Source: Gnetum montanum (Eukaryota; Streptophyta; Gnetopsida; Gnetales; Gnetaceae). Taken from it: a stretch of DNA of 64,000 nucleotides. A program made the position numbers and the translations under genes. Below, in pieces: positions 10,981 to 22,175 of the stretch; position 1 is the stretch's first letter; every line of letters begins with the position of its first letter. The notes below the pieces were generated by a model. That model saw only the letters and a list, made by a program, of their open reading frames with translations, was not told the origin of the DNA and did not search any database. The stretch spans positions 383,084 through 447,083 of the forward strand of contig MNCI01004284.1 in the NCBI GenBank assembly GCA_015680685.1, given 5' to 3'.

Positions 10981-12420
10981 TAGGAACAGGAGACCAAGGC
11001 TGTAGCAATGGTAGTTAAGGAAGAGAAAAGGCATCAAGAGGAAGAGGAGCTACAATGTTGGGAAGAAGAGATATTGAAGCATTATGAGGACGATGTGTTT
11101 CTAAATGATGACTTACCTCATATTCCTCCTATGGACCACTTTGACTCTATGCTAGAAGATCCACAAATGAGTGAACCTCCTATTGCCATAGCAGAGGACC
11201 TCTCAAGTATGATTGATCTTTGATTTTGAATGTTGTACATGTTATATTTTGTAGATTCATGTCAACCTTTAGCTATGGTTGTTGATTGCTTACTACACTT
11301 GTTGTAGCCCAAGAGCCACAAGGAGAGGCTTCCACTTCTACCTTCCACATGCAACCATCGGTGGAAACCCCCAATAAACTTGAATTTATGTAGGCTGTAG
11401 CTAAAGATATTATTACTCAATTGTAGCGAATAGCTCCTAATATTGGTAAGGATTTTAACTCATTTTTTCTTTATTATTTTTATATTTTGATCTTGTTATT
11501 TAGTTTCCATGGTTATGTAGTTTTTTTGTTGCTAAATGATTTTGTTTGTTGGACATTGATTTATGTTGGTTATAGTGCCTAAACTAAGATGGAATCTTGA
11601 GAAGCCAATGAAGGTTGACACATTACCTCTCTTGCCTTCAGGTTTAGAGAATGTCCCACATGGGCTATATGAGGATGCCATTGGATGTGCACTATCATGT
11701 GCTAAGTTCTTATGGGAATGTAGATGCTCCAACAAGTTCCTATGAGAACAAGTTGTAGCATTGAGGGAGGAGAACAAGAAGCTAAAATAGGATGTGATAA
11801 ACCTCAAGGACTACAAATACTTCATTGAAGCCTAAGTGGACAATAGAGACTCCTTATGTTCCATGGAGCTAACTTGGACATGTTATAAGAGTGTAGTCCA
11901 AGGAAAGGATACCCTTACCAGACAAGTAGTAGAATAGAAGCTTCAAATTGATCTCATCAACCACAAGGCTGATGAGTGAAAAGATTACTACAATTGGGTC
12001 ATTGAGTGGGGTCATACACAAAAGGACCACAAATGGATGTACAAAGCAGAATGGGATGCTTACCTGAACTAGCTAAAGGATGAGTCTACTAAGACTAATA
12101 TCCTAATGGGTATTAATCTTATAACTGTAGTCTGGGCCAACATGTTTGAAGACCAAATACTCCACCATCTAGAGGTTGGTCTTTAGAGCTTCTCCAAAGA
12201 ACATGCAGCTCTAGAACCATCTTAGAATTTCCTTACTTTTATTGTTGGTTTTGTTTAGGTTCTTTATTTCATCTTTATGTGTGTTGGTTACTAATCAATT
12301 TTGTGTTGTCATGTTATAGGCACTAGAAGACATTGGCAGCCCCAAAAATGAGGGTAAAGATGATGCTACACCTCCTCAACTAGATGCTCCTTAGTTCCCT
12401 TAGTTGCTTTTCATTTTTAG
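10981..12420 (+). pseudogene. Antisense cassette of element C, part 3: acidic, coiled-coil-like tail
   Basis: The open frame 11008-11223 is rich in Glu, Lys and Gln (EEKRHQEEEELQCWEEEILK) and then acidic-proline. A stretch starting GTAAGG near 11441 and ending GGTTATAG near 11575 has the look of a GT-AG intron. Further on, a broken frame reads DYYNWVIEWGHTQKDHK and then ANMFEDQILHHLEVGL. Element B reads DYCTWVLEW and TNMNEEHILHGLESGL at the matching place (about 35.8-36.2 kb). A likely last intron lies near 12240-12320. Function unknown. Confidence 0.5.
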
Positions 12421-13030
12421 CTATTTTGATTTCATGTTGATGATGATGTATGGCTAGTGTTAGCCAAAATAGTTTATTTTTTGGATGATTTATTAGGCTA
12501 TGTTTATGATATTATGGAAATTTTAACTTTAATCATAATTTTAAATTTTAAGTTTTAATTCTGGATATGACATTATAGTGTTATCGATTTTGTTTATATT
12601 ATGGTTCTACATTGTAATCGATGTTATGGCTACATTAGCTAGATTTGGTTGTCATGTAGTAGAAGGTTAAAATGATTATGCAACGAGGTTGTAAACTAAA
12701 GTGAAAATGAAGTATAAGGTTATTTTCCATTTTTAGGCCATGGAAGACTATAGTGATATAAAAGAAAATTCATATTTTTGGATATTTCATGTTTTATAAA
12801 TTTTTATGGATTTTTTTTATTTTAAAATTTTTATGATGTTTTTGGCTTTTTTGAGCAAAAAGAAAAAGGCTTCAAGAGTAAAAGAATGTAAAGATAAGGT
12901 AAACTTTATTCTATAGGAAAATAAAAAATTTAATGTAAAAGAAAATAAGATCACAAGTACAAAGCATGTAAAGTATAAACTAGGCTATCAGGTTATGAGT
13001 ACATATAGTTACAGTGTTGTAAGCACATAG
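12421..13030. other. Junction between cassette and protease region of element C
   Basis: T-rich DNA after the cassette's end. No gene is visible. The matching stretch in element B is about 36.45-36.9 kb. This is where the two oppositely directed coding units run tail to tail. Confidence 0.45.
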
Positions 13031-13039
13031 GGTGTAGGA

Positions 13040-13919
13040 AGAATTAGGAGCTTATATCACTTGTGCAAGTGTTTCCTAATCTTTGAGAGATTGGGAAATG
13101 CATATGGTTTGTTTTGCACTAGTTTGTACTCTCCATCTCCTTCGCTGACAATGTTGAAGAGGAGCTCTCCCCATGATGCATTGATGGATTCCTAGTTGTT
13201 CATTTCAGCCTCTTTAGCTCCATCAACCTCTTTGATTTTGCAGCCAACAGAAGGAGTTTCTTTATGAAACTCCACTTCAAACCCTTACTTCACATCAACA
13301 TTGTTAATAGTTAAGGAAATGCACTTTCACTGTGAATAATGATCCCACCTCCCTCATAAGATAGGTGAATTTCTTGGTGAATAGGTGAAGATACAGCTTG
13401 AAATTGGGCTAGCCAAGGTCTTCCTAGGATAAGGTTAAATCATAGTGTTTCTTCTACTACCAACAAATCTATCATTGTCGGGAATTGCTCCCCTACCATA
13501 AAATCAAAATAAATGGATCCTTTAACCACAACTTGTGATCTAGTAAAGGATTTAAGGGCTAAGGTCATAGTATATTGCATTTTTTCTTTTAGGCCTAGGC
13601 ATTCAACAATGGTAAAGGGTATGACATTGGTTGCTACCCATTCATCTACCTGCACCCTATGTACTTTATATTTTCCAACATGTATGGTTATAAAGAAATA
13701 TTCCTTGGTTACTTCAACATTTTGGGGGTTTGTCTTGACTTCACTATCATGAAACATTAACGATGTTGACTTTGATTTCTTGGGTGAAGAGGATACCATG
13801 ACTACATGGATGGCCTCTCCATTAATGGGAACATCCTCACTAAGAGGAATGAAGGTCAGCATCTTAACCAATGCCTCACGATGAACAGTAGAGGTCATAA
13901 CCAGGTCATACAAGCTCAA
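13040..13919 (-). pseudogene. Protease and post-protease linker of element C
   Basis: The open frame 13440-13919 (159 aa) begins SLYDLVMTSTVHREALVKML and contains YKVHRVQVDEWVATNVIPF, the position of a retropepsin active site in plant Ty3/Gypsy proteins. The expected Asp-[DST]-Gly reads Asp-Glu-Trp, so the enzyme would be inactive. A reading on past 13440 gives LILGRPWLAQFQ and then SSPIHQEIHLSYEGG, the usual linker between protease and RT. In an ordinary element RT would follow at once; here about 10 kb of other sequence intervenes. Confidence 0.7.
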
Positions 13920-14995
13920 GGTTATGTTCTTTTATTTGAGAGATTAATTAACCTATTCCATCATGTTGAGGAATTCCTTTTTGTTATTAGTTGATCTATT
14001 TTTTCTAACTTCCTTGATGCACACCAAAATATGGACTTCATGCTTAGGTTGTTGTTGGAGCCTAGTCTCTCTTTTCTCTTCTTCAGGTTTTGGATCTTCC
14101 TATGGTTTACTTGTTAAACCAGTATGGGTTGTAGAAGTCATGGAAATACATGAAATGGAAGTGGGCTTTGGTGGTATCACTTCCTTTCCTGACTTGATCT
14201 ACTTATCAGTATTTTTCTTAGCTTTCTATGCATCCTTCTTCTATTATTTGGTTGGGGATTTCTTATTATCCCTAGTTGGTTGCGAGGAAGAAGACATTGC
14301 ATTGGCCACCATAGGGGGTTGTTCTGTGGTTGGGAAAGGTTGTGTTGTAGTGAGCTAGGAAACATTGATGAAAAAAGGCTCCTTAGGAGGCATTTGTGAT
14401 GGTACCCTTACAAAAATAGGGGGTCTTAACCTAATAGAAGCTAAAGAGCACCTTTTGTTACAAGGGGGTACCCAAATCACGAATGGCTCCCTCACAAGCA
14501 TTCAATTGTCATCAACATTGAACAAAAATATAATGTATGAATTATTATTGGCATTCAATGGGTCTTTGTATATGTGCATTGATTGGTTTTATGGTTTACC
14601 AAGTGGATGTCTCTAATACCAATTCAACCCTATCAATCATCCTTTGCAAGTCATCCTCAAGTGTAAGGAAAAAATCAATATTGTAACATGGAAACTGATG
14701 GTAATTGCAAAAGTAGTTGAGCTTAAATTATTTAGGTACTAGAGGATCATCTTTGGTTGTCAAGTAGGATCTTTGGCTATTTTGCACAACCTATCATCCC
14801 TCTTATGATAGTTGGTCTAAGAGCTCTAACGGATTGAGGGGTAACTTGGTGTACTTGGATTAATCTTTTTGTGCAAAGTTATACCTAGACATAGTTGATG
14901 CGGTGACCCCAAAGGTTGGCAATTGATTGTTATTGTTCGTAGTAGGGGCCTTGGTTTGATTGATTTTTGGCCCTTGGTTGGTGTTGGTGACCGTT
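13920..14995 (-). pseudogene. Gag C-terminus to protease linker of element C
   Basis: The region is colinear with 37.8-38.8 kb of element B and reads as degraded minus-strand coding sequence. The stretch near 14620-14700 gives a small finger-like block followed by LTLEDDLQRMIDR, the same layout as the element D knuckle (CHYHQLASHSMDNYC, then DDLQRMI). The plus-strand frames at 13963-14358 and 14365-14616 are shadows of this sequence. Confidence 0.5.
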
Positions 14996-16004
14996 TGGGA
15001 TGCGACTATCAACGAGTGTCCTCAAACAAGATTTAGGTGCTTGTTGGTCTCTGGCAACACCAAGGCCCAGATACCTCCAAATAGACTCAGTAGTTAATGT
15101 GAGTATGTGTGTGTGCTGTTGCAGTGTGCGGTTGTGAAAAATGAAATTATTGCATTACGTGTAAACTATAAATGACTTATCATAAAGAGATTCAGCCAAA
15201 TTTGCCAAGTACTGCGAGTTGTTGAGAGTTCCTATTTTGTTTAATTGCCTAGTCTACGCGGTCCTTATAATACCTACTTGTAACAAATAAAATTTTGCAA
15301 AAACATTTGAGCAGAACTCCATGAATATACTTCTAATTTTCCCCATAGAAAGAGATAGTTCCATAAGAAAACTAGAAATAGAGCAAGATTCAATGGAAAT
15401 AGACAGAAAAGAAAGCAGATTTGTGTTAAGACCTAAAATGTTTAAACAAGGTAAAATGATACGAGTAAAAAATTTGAAATAAAGCTATCCCAAATTCAAT
15501 AAATACGAATTGTTCAAACTTCCAAGGCTCAAATAAGCAATTTTTTCAAGACAATCCTACTATGCTACCAAAAATTGCTGCATAAACTATCACGTACGAG
15601 ACTCCATTTTGGCTAGATAATAGATGTCAACAATTGCATTCAATAGAACCTTTAAAAGACTTGACAATTTCTGATTGAAATACCATGGAGATTCACTTTA
15701 AAGATAAAAGAAGCTATTCTGGTCCCATCAAAATACCAAATATTTTCTGAACCCTCTTGAATATTGAATCGTTCAACGGCATGACTACATGCAGAGGCTC
15801 TCTTACAACAATCTCAATAGTGGTTCTTATACATTGCATAATAATAAAATTTACTACTAAAATGCTCTTAAGGCTTTTAAACACAAACACCTCTATGGCA
15901 AAATTTTAACAGAAATTTTCTATCGAGCAACAAGAACAATAAGAGCAATCGAAAAATCCAAAAATTACTTGCCAAGCATGATACTATCTAAACCACTAGC
16001 TAAA

Positions 16005-16266
16005 NNNNNNNNNNNNNNNNNNNNNNNNNNNNNNNNNNNNNNNNNNNNNNNNNNNNNNNNNNNNNNNNNNNNNNNNNNNNNNNNNNNNNNNNNNNNNNNN
16101 NNNNNNNNNNNNNNNNNNNNNNNNNNNNNNNNNNNNNNNNNNNNNNNNNNNNNNNNNNNNNNNNNNNNNNNNNNNNNNNNNNNNNNNNNNNNNNNNNNNN
16201 NNNNNNNNNNNNNNNNNNNNNNNNNNNNNNNNNNNNNNNNNNNNNNNNNNNNNNNNNNNNNNNNNN
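16005..16266. other. Assembly gap (262 N)
   Basis: Run of undetermined bases. Open frames across it are artefacts of translating N. Confidence 0.99.
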
Positions 16267-16531
16267 ATTTTAATTACTAAATGTTATTAAACCCTAGTAA
16301 TTCTCATGAAAGTAATCTAGCATTAGCTATAATTATCATGGATACTAACTAAAAATATTTTTTCTCTTTTTCAATAAAATATTGTCAAAGTATCTTTAAC
16401 ACTATGTATGTCTTAATTGATTAATTTTAATTTAATTTCTCTATGTTATAGTTTTGGATTTTTAAATAATCGATAACAACACTTTCCGTTGTGAAACTCA
16501 GGGCATCGTTGACGTGGAGCTTACGATGGTT

Positions 16532-16837
16532 CTATCCTCTATTTTTTCCACCCCTTCTTCCTTGATTTTCTTGTACAAAACAAGTGGTTGTAGCTGCATT
16601 TGACATTTGGAACAATGCCTTCTCCATTTTTCTAACTGCACCATCGAAACGACAGGCGTCGACAATGGCATCGACTCTGGCTTGTTTTAACCGAAGGAGG
16701 TAACGTGTTAATGTTGCCTTCATCTTCACAGACAAACATTCAACGTAATTCCAGTGTCCACCAGAAAAGTAACTATAATGGTACAAGTCTCTCTGGTTAA
16801 CCGTATAACCAACAATGGCACCACTGGATGTAGACAC
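16532..16837 (-). CDS. Unassigned 101-aa open frame inside the insertion
   Basis: The frame has a balanced amino-acid composition unlike the surrounding repeat frames: SGGHWNYVECLSVKMKATL, then RLKQARVDAIVDACRFDGA, then a basic Gly-Arg-rich end. It could be an exon or a retained part of a captured gene. I do not recognise the family, and neither a start context nor introns can be fixed. It overlaps a plus-strand frame at 16754-17020 with less protein-like content. Confidence 0.3.
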   Translation of the reverse strand: MSTSSGAIVGYTVNQRDLYHYSYFSGGHWNYVECLSVKMKATLTRYLLRLKQARVDAIVDACRFDGAVRKMEKALFQMSNAATTTCFVQENQGRRGGKNRG

Positions 16838-17642
16838 AATGTTTCTTTCATGTCCTCAATGGGAGACTATTTCTTTGCAGTTGTCATCTGTTCAATTCGG
16901 GAACCACAACTTTCCAACCACTACCGACCCTTGCAACTCCTTGTGATGAGTTGGCTACCTCTTTCTTTTGCTGTGTTGGTCTCGAGCTTTCTATTCTTGC
17001 TTATATTTATCACTAGTTAAGGAGCACAATTTCATCTTCAAATGATTTTTGAAACACCTTCCTACTGAATCGTGTTCCACTTTGGCTCGTTCCATCGATG
17101 CGTGGCTTCAGAGAAACTCTACAAGCCCATATTTCGTGAGAGTTACTGAGCTTTCGATTTCACTGGTGACGATTTTCTACATGTATCCCTTTACCTTTAT
17201 CTAGCTAAGACCATTTTTTGGATCATTTGTAGAAGACAATATGCTTGATCTTGAGAAGTGTATCTTTCTATTCTATGCATACGCTTCCGGTGTCATCCGT
17301 TGGCTTGCCCACGTGTATGTTTAGTTTCTGGCTCTTCCCCCTTTTTTTGCAGCAGACATAACCCTAAATATTGAACAATTCAAGCTCAAGGATAAAATAT
17401 TTCCAAGATTCAGCATGCCATTGAACACAAACCATTACTTGATCGTCTTCCGAAACTCCTGCGGCCTAACCCTGTGATCACAAGCATCGGCGTTTCAGCC
17501 AGCAGTTTGATCAGGTCACCGCGGTCGATACGAATGGAAGAAAGGGTGTGTCTACTTTCTTCATGGTTGATATTTTCCAATGTCTCCAAACCTTTAAATA
17601 TTATACATTACTTTAAAATATATTCTACTCAGTCTTGCCACG

Positions 17643-17667
17643 TTTAGGGTTTAGGGTTAACCCTAAA
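17643..17667. repeat. Telomere-like repeat with perfect 18-bp palindrome
   Basis: Two TTTAGGG units stand in a row and the second runs directly into its mirror (TTTAGGGTT facing AACCCTAAA, 17650-17667). Single telo-box motifs are common in plant promoters. The head-to-head form is less common and could be a scar of end joining. Confidence 0.7.
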
Positions 17668-17919
17668 TCATGCCTTGTTTTGTAACATAGTGCTCTGTAC
17701 ACATCATTGTCTTTATCTAACCACGATTCCTCAAAAATAATTTAGCACTTTAATTTTGTATCCTGAGAAGGTCTTAACATCATTTTTTTTAAACAGTAAG
17801 TAACTTCTCCAAACCATCCATCAACCTGTAACTTTAAAGCCACATGCTTTATTTCTAAATTATCAACCATACATCATTCTACAAGTTGTCTTTTCCCCGT
17901 ATCCACTCCTGCTGTCCCA

Positions 17920-19620
17920 TGAAATGGCCAAATGTGCCAATAGTTGGTTAGTTGGTTTACTTTCCTTGGTTACAGTTGCTATGGCCACATTGTTTTACCT
18001 ACCCTTTTCCTTATCTTTCCCCGTATGTTGGTTTTTATATACCACATAAGAAGGGTTGTGGCTAGCTTCTATGACATCCTCTATGTTCTTAGTCTGGGAA
18101 AATACTTTACTAAGAGACTGTGAATGAAGATAATATAATTTTGATTTTATGAAATCATTAATGGCCCTTTTGAAAATAGCTAAGAGATGTGTCTCAACTA
18201 TTGGCTCTAGTATCTATTTTAGCATAGTGTTCCATTGTTCGATGAACTTCTGCACTGGCTTAAGGGATCCTTGCTTGACCTTCATTAGTTGGTCAAGTGT
18301 GGTATTGGGTTTCAAGTTATACTTGAAATAGTTAACAAATTGTGAAATTAATTCATCCAAAGAGGATATGGATCCTCTTGGAAAAGCACGGTACTAGTCA
18401 AGTGCTTTTCCTACTAAATACATAGGAAAGATTTGCATAATAATATGTGGCCATGCCTACAATAGCAAGTACTTGAAGTAGTAGGTAATTAGATGAGAAT
18501 TTGGATCACCTTCACCATTGTATTTGATGAACTATGGCATAGGAACACCAAGTCAAAGAGTTAGTTGTGGCATTGTAGGACTAATGGGATCATCTTGATA
18601 AAAGTCCGTTATCTTCACTATTTAGGACATTGAGACTTTGAGTTTTCTCAACTCTTCCATCAATTTGTGGGTCATCCAGAAAGCTTGATCCAATCTTTGG
18701 GGTGCCCTTATCAATTGTGGGGTTTCGATGAAGGGTTGAGGCATGAGTTACAATGCCTGTGGTCTTGCTATTGGTTGTAAGAAAGAGGGGATAGATTGTG
18801 TCATAGCTATGGTCTCTAGACCAAACAAGGAGAAGGACATTTGGGTTGGGATCTCAAGCACAAATAGAATAAAGGGGTTGTGTGATCCCTAGGTTTCTTA
18901 AGGTTCCATGATGGACCCCACATGACTGGTCAATGAGTTAGTGGTAGTCACCACTAACATCAGTCGTACTGATCTAGGATGGGTGGAAAATGGCATGGAA
19001 ATATGAAACGAGTTTGACTATGGCATCAATTATGCTTGGTGTGTAATGATGACTGGTGTGGGTCCAAACATGGTCAGGTGTGATGGGGATGAAGGAGGTT
19101 GGGTGTGTTTAGAAGAAGAGACAATGGGGGTAGAGGTGGGCACTGTGGCCTTGGAAGTCCCTTGTTGGAAAAGTTCTTCAAAAAGTTTTTAGGCTCAAAC
19201 TCTACCTTGAATTCATCTTCCTCCTCTGGTTGCCCCTTAGAGGTAGCCTTCTAGTTATCTTTATCAACCTTAATGTAGAGGGCTAAGACACTAGCATAAA
19301 TGGTGTTAAGGGATATTTGGTTATAGGAGAGAAAATATACTCTTTTCAATTATGATGGATTAACTTGAATTCCCTCTTAGCTTCTGCTTTCACTCATGGG
19401 ATCAACATGCTAGCCTGGATCTTAGCACAAATGAAGTTATAGTGCTCTTCATTTATTGTCATGAAACTAGGACTTTGTCCTCTAAATCTCATTGATTACC
19501 TACATTCTATCATGAATTGGTCTTTGGGATCATAAACCCTCATGTGTTGTTGATCCAACCCATTATCAATATAGTTGTAAGGAAACTTGGTTGATTGTTG
19601 AAATGACATGTTGAAAATTA
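17920..19620 (-). pseudogene. Gag of element C
   Basis: The minus-strand translation contains SSLDELISQFVNYFKYNLKP, then LDQLMKVKQGSLKPVQKFIE, then LLAIFKRAINDFIKS. These are the core blocks of the plant Ty3/Gypsy gag domain. Elements B (38868-39065) and D (54660-54900) share them. TAG stops interrupt at expected Trp and Gln positions, for example just before YRAFPRG. The N-terminal part (about 19.2-19.6 kb) is poorly conserved. Confidence 0.75.
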
Positions 19621-20003
19621 AGCTTTTTTGGTTTTTTACTATTTTGGCAAGAAATGTAGTAACTAGGGGAATCTACTAATGTAGTAGATCAAAAATAGAA
19701 AGGTAGTAGAGAGTGGTTGCTGAATGGTAAAATAGAAAAGGAAAAAGAGCTTTACTTACTAAACAGAAAATGAATGTCATAGTAGGAACTATGTAAAATG
19801 GAAAGATGCAAAATGGAATGACAAAAAAGGAATGGGTGTTGTAGTAGATAGGAAATCTACAATAGATAGGAAATTGGCAACAAAACCCAAATCTACTAAA
19901 GCCAACATTGGTATGATGGAATGAAAGAAGGGTAGAAACGTAGTAGGCTCATTATTGGACAAAATGGCTAAAACTAGTTTTTGACGAAGAATTTGGACAA
20001 AGT

Positions 20004-20026
20004 CCCTCCATCTAGCATCAAAAAAT
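20004..20026 (-). other. Primer-binding-site-like sequence of element C
   Basis: On the minus strand the sequence directly inside the LTR reads ATTTTTTGATGCTAGATGG. Element D has ATTTTTGGTGCTAGAAGG directly after its 5' LTR, and B has TTTTTGGCACCAGAAG. The shared block and position identify the priming region of one lineage. Confidence 0.6.
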
Positions 20027-21700
20027 TGTCGGTGCTAGAAATATTGTTTGTTGGAATGGGGAAAACTGAATGATCCAAGCATCAAGACAACTTTGATCCT
20101 AAATCCCAAGTGCCTCCAGAAAATGGAACTCAAGGTACCCTAGACAGTCTTGTCGATCACCTAGGGGCTTATAGAATGTAAATGGGAGTGGTTTTGGAAA
20201 TGTAAACATGATTGTAGATGAAATTAGAAAGAAAAAATGAAAATGAAAATGTAAAAGTAAATGGAAATGAGAATGAAAATGGGAATGGAAATGGCCTACT
20301 GAAAATGGAAATGGAAATAGAATTGCAATTATAGAAATAATTGTAGAAATGGAAATGAGAACCAAAACTTGCATAACATGAACAACCAAGTTTATAAAAA
20401 GTATAAAAAAATTGGATTCATGATACATAGGTTTTTGCCATGGACATAGGAAGTTTCTTACCAATTCTTGAAGTCCATTGGAAAAGGCACCATTCCATGA
20501 TCCAATTTCTTCCTAGCTCCAATTTTCTTGCAACTTTCCATCGATTTTCACCAAGTCTACAATGTGGAAGTGGGATTAGGTTTACACTTTCAATGTAATG
20601 GCAACTATGTGGGGGTGTCTACACCTAGTTTACTACCAATTTCTACCACTAAAAGTGTATTTTTTTTTTTTGCAACGGTTGTAATTGTCTTTTGTGGTAT
20701 GAAAATGGAAAAATGTTGTTGCTACCAAAAGGTTGCAAAAATGCCCAAATGCTTTAAATGTTAAGTATTCAAAATTGTTGTATGGGATGCCAAAATGCCA
20801 AAATTTGGAACTTGAAAATGGTGTCAATGTTGGATTTTTATAGGTTTAGGATTACCATATTTAGGTCTATCATTAATTACCATTAATTGCTAAGAAATTG
20901 GCATTGATTGTGGGTTGCAACGGTCATCTACTTCCAACATAGTTGGTCATCTACTATCAACTTATTTACTATTTGTGGTAATTTTGAAATGGACTACACT
21001 CAGAAAACCCATATATTTACCATATATAGTAAATAGACTCTTGTGACTACACTAGTAGTGCTTTTTCTATGCTAGTAGTGGTCAAAAGTTGTCTACTATC
21101 AGTGTAGTTGCTTTTTATAGTAAGTCTAGAATGCGCAATATCCACAAAATCCATCGGTTTACTATAAATAGTAAATGGACTTTTGTGACTATGATGACAC
21201 TATTCCTACTATGCTAACAATGGTGGACTACACTGAGGTTGATGACAAAAGTGGTTAAAAAGGTTGAAAAATTTGGAAACTATAGAAATGGTGGAATCAA
21301 TGGGAAAGTACCATGCTTGGTGAAGAATGCTATCTATGCTAGCCATTATTGACTTGAAGTGACTATGCTAGTAGTTGTTTAGAAAAATGGAAATTTCAAC
21401 AATCCCAACATTGCACTTCTTCTGGGTCTTGGTAGTAACTATGTTGGCTACTATGACTAGTGAAAGTGCAATCATTATGATGATTGTAAGTGTAGTTATA
21501 GTAACTACTGAAAATGGCTCCAGCGTAGTTGGGGCTATACCCCTACAAAAACTCATGAAAATGCTATTTTTAGCCATTACAAAGGTGTTTTTGGGCATCC
21601 CAAGCCCAAATATGAACATGGAAAACCCCTTTTTACTTGGAAAATAAGAAAATAATAAATTTTGAAGCATTTTTTGGCTTCAAAAAGTTGACGTATGCAA
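20027..21700 (-). repeat. 5' LTR of element C (outer edge approximate)
   Basis: Starts at TGTCGG next to the priming site. It contains a G/A-rich minisatellite of 'ggaaatg'-type words at about 20180-20360 and, further right, words such as 'ctatgctagcc' and 'gactacact' that echo the palindrome array of the same element. Many short frames cross it without coding character. The outer end lies somewhere near 21.7 kb; no second copy is present in the window to fix it. Confidence 0.55.
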
Positions 21701-22175
21701 GATTGTAGCTCATTGACTACATATCTCACATTTATAATCAATCCTTACTCGAAGTTGGAAAATGAAGGTTGCAACATGAAATTTGATGGTGTTTCACTAT
21801 AGATGGCTCATTAAGGATCTATAATCCTATTGCACTGATGGAGCACTTTATTCTACTCTTTTTGTAACTAGAGTTTACATACTAGATCCTACTCATTCTA
21901 TTCCTATAGCTAGAATGTTTATCATTAGGATTGATCCTGTTACAACCTCTGTGCCTACTAGTTCTTCTACTTGATCTTTCTTGGATGGCACTAACTTGAA
22001 AATTTTAACATATGAAGCATTTTGAGCCTTACGAAAAATAACATTGATGTAGCCCAAAATTCCAGCTTATCAGCATAACTTTATAATAAGACAAGAAAAT
22101 GGAAGAGTAGGTTTCGCTATCTTCTTCTCCTACAACCTTCTTTGTATCTCTAAAAATAATAGATAAATAATGTGA
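21700..22175. other. Short unassigned stretch with a coding-like fragment
   Basis: On the plus strand around 21834-21970 a frame reads TDGALYSTLFVTRVYILDPT, then HSIPIARMFIIRIDPV, before a stop. The amino-acid pattern looks protein-like, but I do not recognise a family and neither end is bounded. It may be a captured exon or unrelated retroelement debris. Confidence 0.25.

Larger units (their letters stand above)
15005..17915. mobile_element. Foreign 2.9 kb insertion splitting gag of element C
   Basis: Element B runs through this part of gag without a break (around 38.75-38.85 kb), while in C the two halves are about 2.9 kb apart. The inserted DNA differs in texture: less repetitive, more CpG, with a G-box-like CACGTG near 17308 and a telomere-like palindrome at 17650. 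It contains a 262-base gap. I could not identify terminal inverted repeats or a target-site duplication, so the class is unknown; a captured or translocated genomic segment is possible. Edges are approximate. Confidence 0.5.
2315..21700 (-). mobile_element. Element C: decayed Ty3/Gypsy-type retrotransposon, 3' end missing
   Basis: Read on the minus strand from the right, the order is LTR (20027 to about 21.7 kb), primer-binding-site-like sequence (about 20004-20026), gag (about 17.9-19.6 kb), gag-protease linker, protease (about 13.4-13.9 kb), a large insert holding a plus-strand cassette and a palindrome array, then the start of RT (2315 to about 2.9 kb). RNase H, integrase and 3' LTR are absent because the sequence stops at the seam at 2314. 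Stops and frameshifts are frequent, so the element is dead. Gene order and the style of gag and protease match element B, which supports a shared lineage. The gag knuckle form seen in element D (C-x2-H-x4-H-x5-C) suggests the Tat-like part of Ty3/Gypsy; that placement is inference. The right LTR edge is approximate. Confidence 0.75.

Noticed and set aside
13963-14358. 131-aa plus-strand frame
   Set aside because: It lies opposite the colinear gag-protease linker of element C, and element B has no corresponding open plus-strand frame.
15969-16280. Open frame spanning the first N gap
   Set aside because: Nearly all of its codons are undetermined bases. The same applies to the frames across 40889-41109.
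20180-20464. 121-aa minus-strand frame rich in Phe, His and Ile
   Set aside because: It translates the G/A-rich minisatellite inside the LTR of element C.
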